From positions 1 to 17,268 of the forward strand of contig CALMGO010000099.1 in NCBI GenBank assembly GCA_937863625.1: 17,268 nucleotides of DNA, written 5' to 3'. The translations under genes were made by a program, and so were the position numbers. The notes below the pieces were generated by a model. It saw only the letters and a program-made list of their open reading frames with translations. It made no database searches and was not told the origin of the DNA. This document shows positions 14,423-17,268 of this stretch, piece after piece; position 1 is the stretch's first letter, and each line of letters starts with the position of its first letter. This stretch comes from an uncultured bacterium. GTDB taxonomy: Bacteria > Planctomycetota > DG-23 > SLPQ01.

Positions 14423-15276
14423 TGTGTCGCCTCCGTTGCACCGCCTTTTTCGACGGGAAGGACAAATGTGAAGATAGCGCCTCCGGTCGGGGAGTTTTCC
14501 GCGGTGAGGCGGCCGGAGTGGGCGGCGACTATGCGGGACGTCATGGCGAGGCCGAGGCCTGTGCCTCCCTGCTTGCCGGTGAAAAACGGATCGAAAACAT
14601 GCTGGAGCGCTTCCGGGGGTATGCCGTCCCCCGTGTCGGCGAAACTGACGGAAGTGGCGGGCTTGGAGTTGAGCGACGCCGGCGCAACGGTGATAGTGAG
14701 CGAGTCACCCGGACGGGTGGCTTCGGCGGCGTTTATAATAACGTTGAGAAAAGCACGCTGGAGGAGGTTGAAGTCGGCGGGGACGGGCTGTGCGCCTTTG
14801 GCGCAGAGGCGGTTGACCGAGACGCCGGCCTTCTCGATGGACGAAGAGGCCAGATCGAGGGCGGCGGAGACGACATCGTCAAGGACGACGGGCTTAGAGC
14901 ACGGGCGAAGCGGTCGGGTGAAGTCGAGAATTTCGCCGACGATTCCAGCAAGGTCGCGCGTGGCGAACTGTATCTTATGGGCCCAAGTCCTGACCTTCTC
15001 ATCCTTACGCGCTTCGCGGGCAATGAGTCCGGCATAGAGATCGATCCCTCCGAGGGGATTTCTGATTTCATGTGCGACACCGGCGGCCATTTCGCCGAGG
15101 ACTTCGAGGCGATTCTTGCGGGCGATCTGGCGATTCTTTTCGGCGATCTCCTCGTGGAGGCGGGCCACCTCGCGCTGGAGAGAAGTCTGACTCTCCTGAA
15201 GCCGTTCGGCGAGGTCATTGTAGGCATCTATGACTTCGCGAAGGTCCTGAAGTTTCTCAGTTGCGGCGATAGTCAC
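14410..15276 (-). CDS. Cytoplasmic sensor histidine kinase (FlgS-like)
   Basis: This 288-residue kinase has no membrane helix or signal peptide, so it should sense an internal signal. An N-terminal coiled coil (about 8-55) leads into the HisKA dimerisation domain with GEMAAGVAHEIRNPLGGI (phospho-acceptor His69). The HATPase domain has the N box FLNVIINAAEA (177-187), G1 box DTGDGIP (214-220), F box FDPFF (228-232) and G2 box GGTGLGL (237-243). I chose the GTG at 15276, two bases after the FlgN-like stop, because AGGGAG lies seven bases upstream. A TTG at 15318 would add 14 residues and overlap the previous gene. The coupled response regulator is the obvious partner. Architecture and context match the FlgS/FlgR pair that controls sigma-54 rod and hook genes, though the specific signal is unknown. 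Confidence 0.9.
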   Translation of the reverse strand: MTIAATEKLQDLREVIDAYNDLAERLQESQTSLQREVARLHEEIAEKNRQIARKNRLEVLGEMAAGVAHEIRNPLGGIDLYAGLIAREARKDEKVRTWAHKIQFATRDLAGIVGEILDFTRPLRPCSKPVVLDDVVSAALDLASSSIEKAGVSVNRLCAKGAQPVPADFNLLQRAFLNVIINAAEATRPGDSLTITVAPASLNSKPATSVSFADTGDGIPPEALQHVFDPFFTGKQGGTGLGLAMTSRIVAAHSGRLTAENSPTGGAIFTFVLPVEKGGATEATQWPE

Positions 15277-15277
15277 G

Positions 15278-15733
15278 TTACTGCTCCCTGTCGTAGAAGC
15301 GTCCGGCTGCTGCGGCAACCGGTTCGGAGTATGCCTTTACGGCGGCGCGGTTTTCGCTGACAGCGCGGATCTCCGCGCCGGTGCGGTCACGGGCAGCCGA
15401 CACGGTAGCCTCGATTTGCTGTTCACTTTCGATAAGCGCGCGCAGGATGGAGGCTGTCTCCTCGACTACACCAGAGACGGCACGGCGCTCCCCGGCGGGC
15501 AGGGCGTCCAGGGTGTCGGACCACTGCGACGTGTAGGGTTCGAGAAGAAGTGCTATTTCGTCGAGCTTCGCGATCAGGAGTTGCTTGCGCCCGATGACCT
15601 TCATCAAGGCGCGGGGGCCGGCCTGTGTGAAAACCTTCTCCTGCGCCTCGGAGAGTGCCCGGAGCAAGGCGTAGGTCTCCTTTTGAGCGTGGAGAAGGCC
15701 GCGGAGTTCGAGAAGGTCACGACTGGCGGTCAT
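15278..15733 (-). CDS. flgN: FlgN-like flagellar export chaperone
   Basis: This 151-residue protein is predicted to be all helical and acidic to amphipathic. The first half follows the FlgN pattern: LLELRGLLHAQKETYALLRA, then SEAQEKVFTQAGPRALMKVI and RKQLLIAKLDEIALLLEPY. FlgN holds the hook-filament junction proteins FlgK and FlgL before export. The family is poorly conserved, so helix pattern, length and place in a flagellar cluster carry the call; another coiled-coil chaperone such as a FliT-like protein is possible. The ATG at 15733 shares one base with the TPR stop (TAATG) and has GGGGGAGG four bases upstream. A start at 15757 would only lengthen the overlap. FlgK and FlgL are not in the window. 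Confidence 0.6.
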   Translation of the reverse strand: MTASRDLLELRGLLHAQKETYALLRALSEAQEKVFTQAGPRALMKVIGRKQLLIAKLDEIALLLEPYTSQWSDTLDALPAGERRAVSGVVEETASILRALIESEQQIEATVSAARDRTGAEIRAVSENRAAVKAYSEPVAAAAGRFYDREQ

Positions 15734-17268
15734 TATGCCTCCCCCTGTGTGCGCCACCGAGCCAAGGAGCGGTAGAAAGGTGCGCCCGGGGCGGGGGCGC
15801 GCCCTTCGCGATTGAGGTTGAAGACGGCTCTTTTGAAAGTCGCGTCGGCCTGCTGGGTCTGTCCGAGGCGGTGATAGCAGTTGGCCATCTGGAAGAGCGC
15901 GCGGGTAGCGTCAGGGGTGTCAACATAGGTTTCGACAGCCCTGTCGTAAAGGGAGAGAGCACGTGTAAAGTCGTCGAGGTCATAGTAGCAGTCCGCCTCA
16001 AGAAAGGCGGCGTTCTGAGCGTGAGACGCAATGGCGCCGGGCAAGGCGGCGATTTCGGCGAAGAGACCTGCGGCATGGGAGAGGAGCTGTTTTTTGAGCG
16101 CGGGCTCCGCAAAGGCGACCTGCCTTGAGGCGAGGGCGAGGTAGTATCGAGCCTCGCCGGCGCGGGGGTCGTCGGGGAAGCGCTGGAGAGCCTCGTCGAG
16201 CTTGAGCATGGAGTTTTTGAAATCACCGAGGCGGTATAGCGTGGTGCCGAGGGAGAATATGGAGCTTCTCCACTCGGGGCTGGTGGAAAGAAACCGCACA
16301 TCGGTGAGGATGCCGGCATATATGGCGGCGGCTTCTTCGAGGCTCGGGCCTCCGAGGCTGCGGTAGAGGTCGCCCTGGAGAAGCATTGAGCGGTAGGCAA
16401 AGATATTTGTGGGGTGACGCTCGGCGTTTTCGCGGCAGACCTTTATGGCAGGTTCGTAGCGGCCAAGGTCTGCAAGGGAGCGGGCCTGTTCATAAAGCGC
16501 CTGGGGCACGCGGTCGTCCTTTAGCGTGGAGGAGGCGAAGGCGCCGAGATAGTGGGCGGCGACTGCGTAGTCGCCGGCCAGGTAGAAACAGTGTCCGGCG
16601 TTGTAGAGGGCCTTATCATAGATGTCGCCGGAGGCGGTTTCGAGGACCTTGGCGAAGAGTTGTCCGGCCTCGGTGTAGGCTTTTTTTGCGGCCTCTTTTG
16701 CGGCATCGGCCTGTTGGAGAGAGAGGCCGGGCAGCAGAGACTCCAACTGCTCGGCCTCTCGGAGGTAGAGGGCTGCGTCGAAGAAAAGGAAATGCCCCTG
16801 AGACATCAGAGCCGCCGCGGCGCCGTGGAAATCACGCACGGCGTTGAAATCCTCGAGGTCGAGGATTCTCTGGCCTACTGCGAACCAGAGTTTGGTGACG
16901 TCGGCTATCGTGAAGTGCTCGGTCTCGATGGCCTGCTGGGCAGACATGTCGTCAAGAAGATTGATAAGGGCGTCCTTGGCAGCGTCGAGATTTCCCGAAT
17001 CGAAGAGCAACCGCGCGAGTTCATATCTGGCAGAGAGCGCGTCGGAGGTGCCGGGATAGCGAAAAATGGTGTCGTCGAGAATCTTGCGCGCCTCCTCGGC
17101 GCGGCCGATGCGCCAGAGAGACTTGGCACGCGCCAGGAGCAGCGAGGACTCGAAGCGGCCGGAGGTGTTGATGTCGGCGCGGTCGAGCACGGCAAGGGAC
17201 CCCTCGAAGTCATTCTGGAATTCGAGAACGTCATGCAGAATGACTGCCGCCTGCGCCGCGGTCTCGCC
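15733..17268 (-). CDS. TPR-repeat protein (5' end beyond window)
   Basis: The frame is open to the right edge, so the N-terminus is missing; 511 residues are visible. The first in-window start codon (GTG at 17190) is probably an internal valine, because 26 codons in frame above it are coding-like. The protein is built from TPR-like helix pairs. Clear ones include LLLARAKSLWRIGRAEEARK, ALYNAGHCFYLAGDYAVAAH, ALYEQARSLADLGRYEPAIK, SSIFSLGTTLYRLGDFKNSM, EARYYLALASRQ, and ALFQMANCYHRLGQTQQADA near the C-terminus. I see no catalytic domain. A scaffold or assembly role is likely, in the inner membrane, periplasm or cytoplasm depending on the missing N-terminus. It is coupled to the FlgN-like gene (TAATG), which suggests a link to flagellar assembly, but it may be a general TPR protein at the operon's head. 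Confidence 0.75.
   Translation of the reverse strand, partial: GETAAQAAVILHDVLEFQNDFEGSLAVLDRADINTSGRFESSLLLARAKSLWRIGRAEEARKILDDTIFRYPGTSDALSARYELARLLFDSGNLDAAKDALINLLDDMSAQQAIETEHFTIADVTKLWFAVGQRILDLEDFNAVRDFHGAAAALMSQGHFLFFDAALYLREAEQLESLLPGLSLQQADAAKEAAKKAYTEAGQLFAKVLETASGDIYDKALYNAGHCFYLAGDYAVAAHYLGAFASSTLKDDRVPQALYEQARSLADLGRYEPAIKVCRENAERHPTNIFAYRSMLLQGDLYRSLGGPSLEEAAAIYAGILTDVRFLSTSPEWRSSIFSLGTTLYRLGDFKNSMLKLDEALQRFPDDPRAGEARYYLALASRQVAFAEPALKKQLLSHAAGLFAEIAALPGAIASHAQNAAFLEADCYYDLDDFTRALSLYDRAVETYVDTPDATRALFQMANCYHRLGQTQQADATFKRAVFNLNREGRAPAPGAPFYRSLARWRTQGEA

Noticed and set aside
13871..15037. A 388-codon open frame on the plus strand opposite the kinase and regulator
   Set aside because: It mirrors the well-supported histidine kinase and response regulator; no domain, ribosome site or gene context supports it.
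15277..15318. A TTG start for the histidine kinase at 15318
   Set aside because: The GTG at 15276 has a well-spaced AGGGAG and avoids a 41-base overlap with the FlgN-like gene.
1..17268. A mobile element, CRISPR array, tRNA or other horizontally acquired island
   Set aside because: No transposase, integrase, spaced repeats, tRNA-like fold or flanking direct repeats were seen; gene order, spacing and codon use are even across the window.

Overview
The window is one long, tightly packed flagellar gene cluster. Every convincing gene lies on the minus strand, so transcription runs from high to low coordinates. The DNA is G+C-rich and most neighbouring genes overlap by 1-13 bases or are separated by fewer than 50. 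The combination of a cytoplasmic histidine kinase, an NtrC-type sigma-54 activator and a -24/-12 promoter in front of flgB, together with the order flgBC-fliEFGHIJ-fliK-flgD-flgE-flbD-motAB, suggests a flagellated, sigma-54-using bacterium. A deltaproteobacterium-like, planctomycete-like or other deep-branching diderm lineage would fit. The sequence alone does not fix the phylum.

Reading in the direction of transcription: (1) 17268-15278 holds the 3' part of a large TPR-repeat protein and a small helical FlgN-like export chaperone. (2) 15276-13064 holds a soluble histidine kinase and its sigma-54-dependent response regulator, laid out like the FlgS/FlgR pair of epsilonproteobacteria. (3) 13063-12899 is the longest non-coding gap (165 bp). 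It carries a near-consensus sigma-54 promoter at 12957-12943, an upstream dyad and candidate activator sites. (4) 12898-11728 encodes the proximal rod and rod/MS-ring adaptor (FlgB, FlgC, FliE). (5) 11698-6567 encodes the MS ring, switch component and export ATPase complex (FliF, FliG, FliH, FliI, FliJ). (6) 6570-3497 encodes a MotE/MgtE-N-like membrane protein, the hook-length regulator FliK, the hook cap FlgD and a small conserved flagellar operon protein. (7) 3421-1 encodes the hook protein FlgE, FlbD, and the stator proteins MotA and MotB, the last cut by the window edge.

The genes work together as a hook-basal-body module. The two-component system probably senses an assembly state and activates sigma-54 transcription from the promoter just downstream of its own operon, switching on rod, MS-ring, export and hook genes. 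MotA/MotB then form the stator around the FliG-bearing rotor. The rest of the export gate (FlhA, FlhB, FliP, FliQ, FliR), FliM/FliN, the distal rod and flagellin are not in the window.

I found no mobile element, CRISPR array, tRNA or rRNA, and no clearly new system. The most interesting material is regulatory: the sigma-54 promoter region, a very stable GNRA-capped hairpin between flgE and flbD, and unusually long Shine-Dalgarno sequences in front of fliK and flgD. The least characterised proteins are the TPR protein, the MotE-like protein and the small flagellar operon protein.
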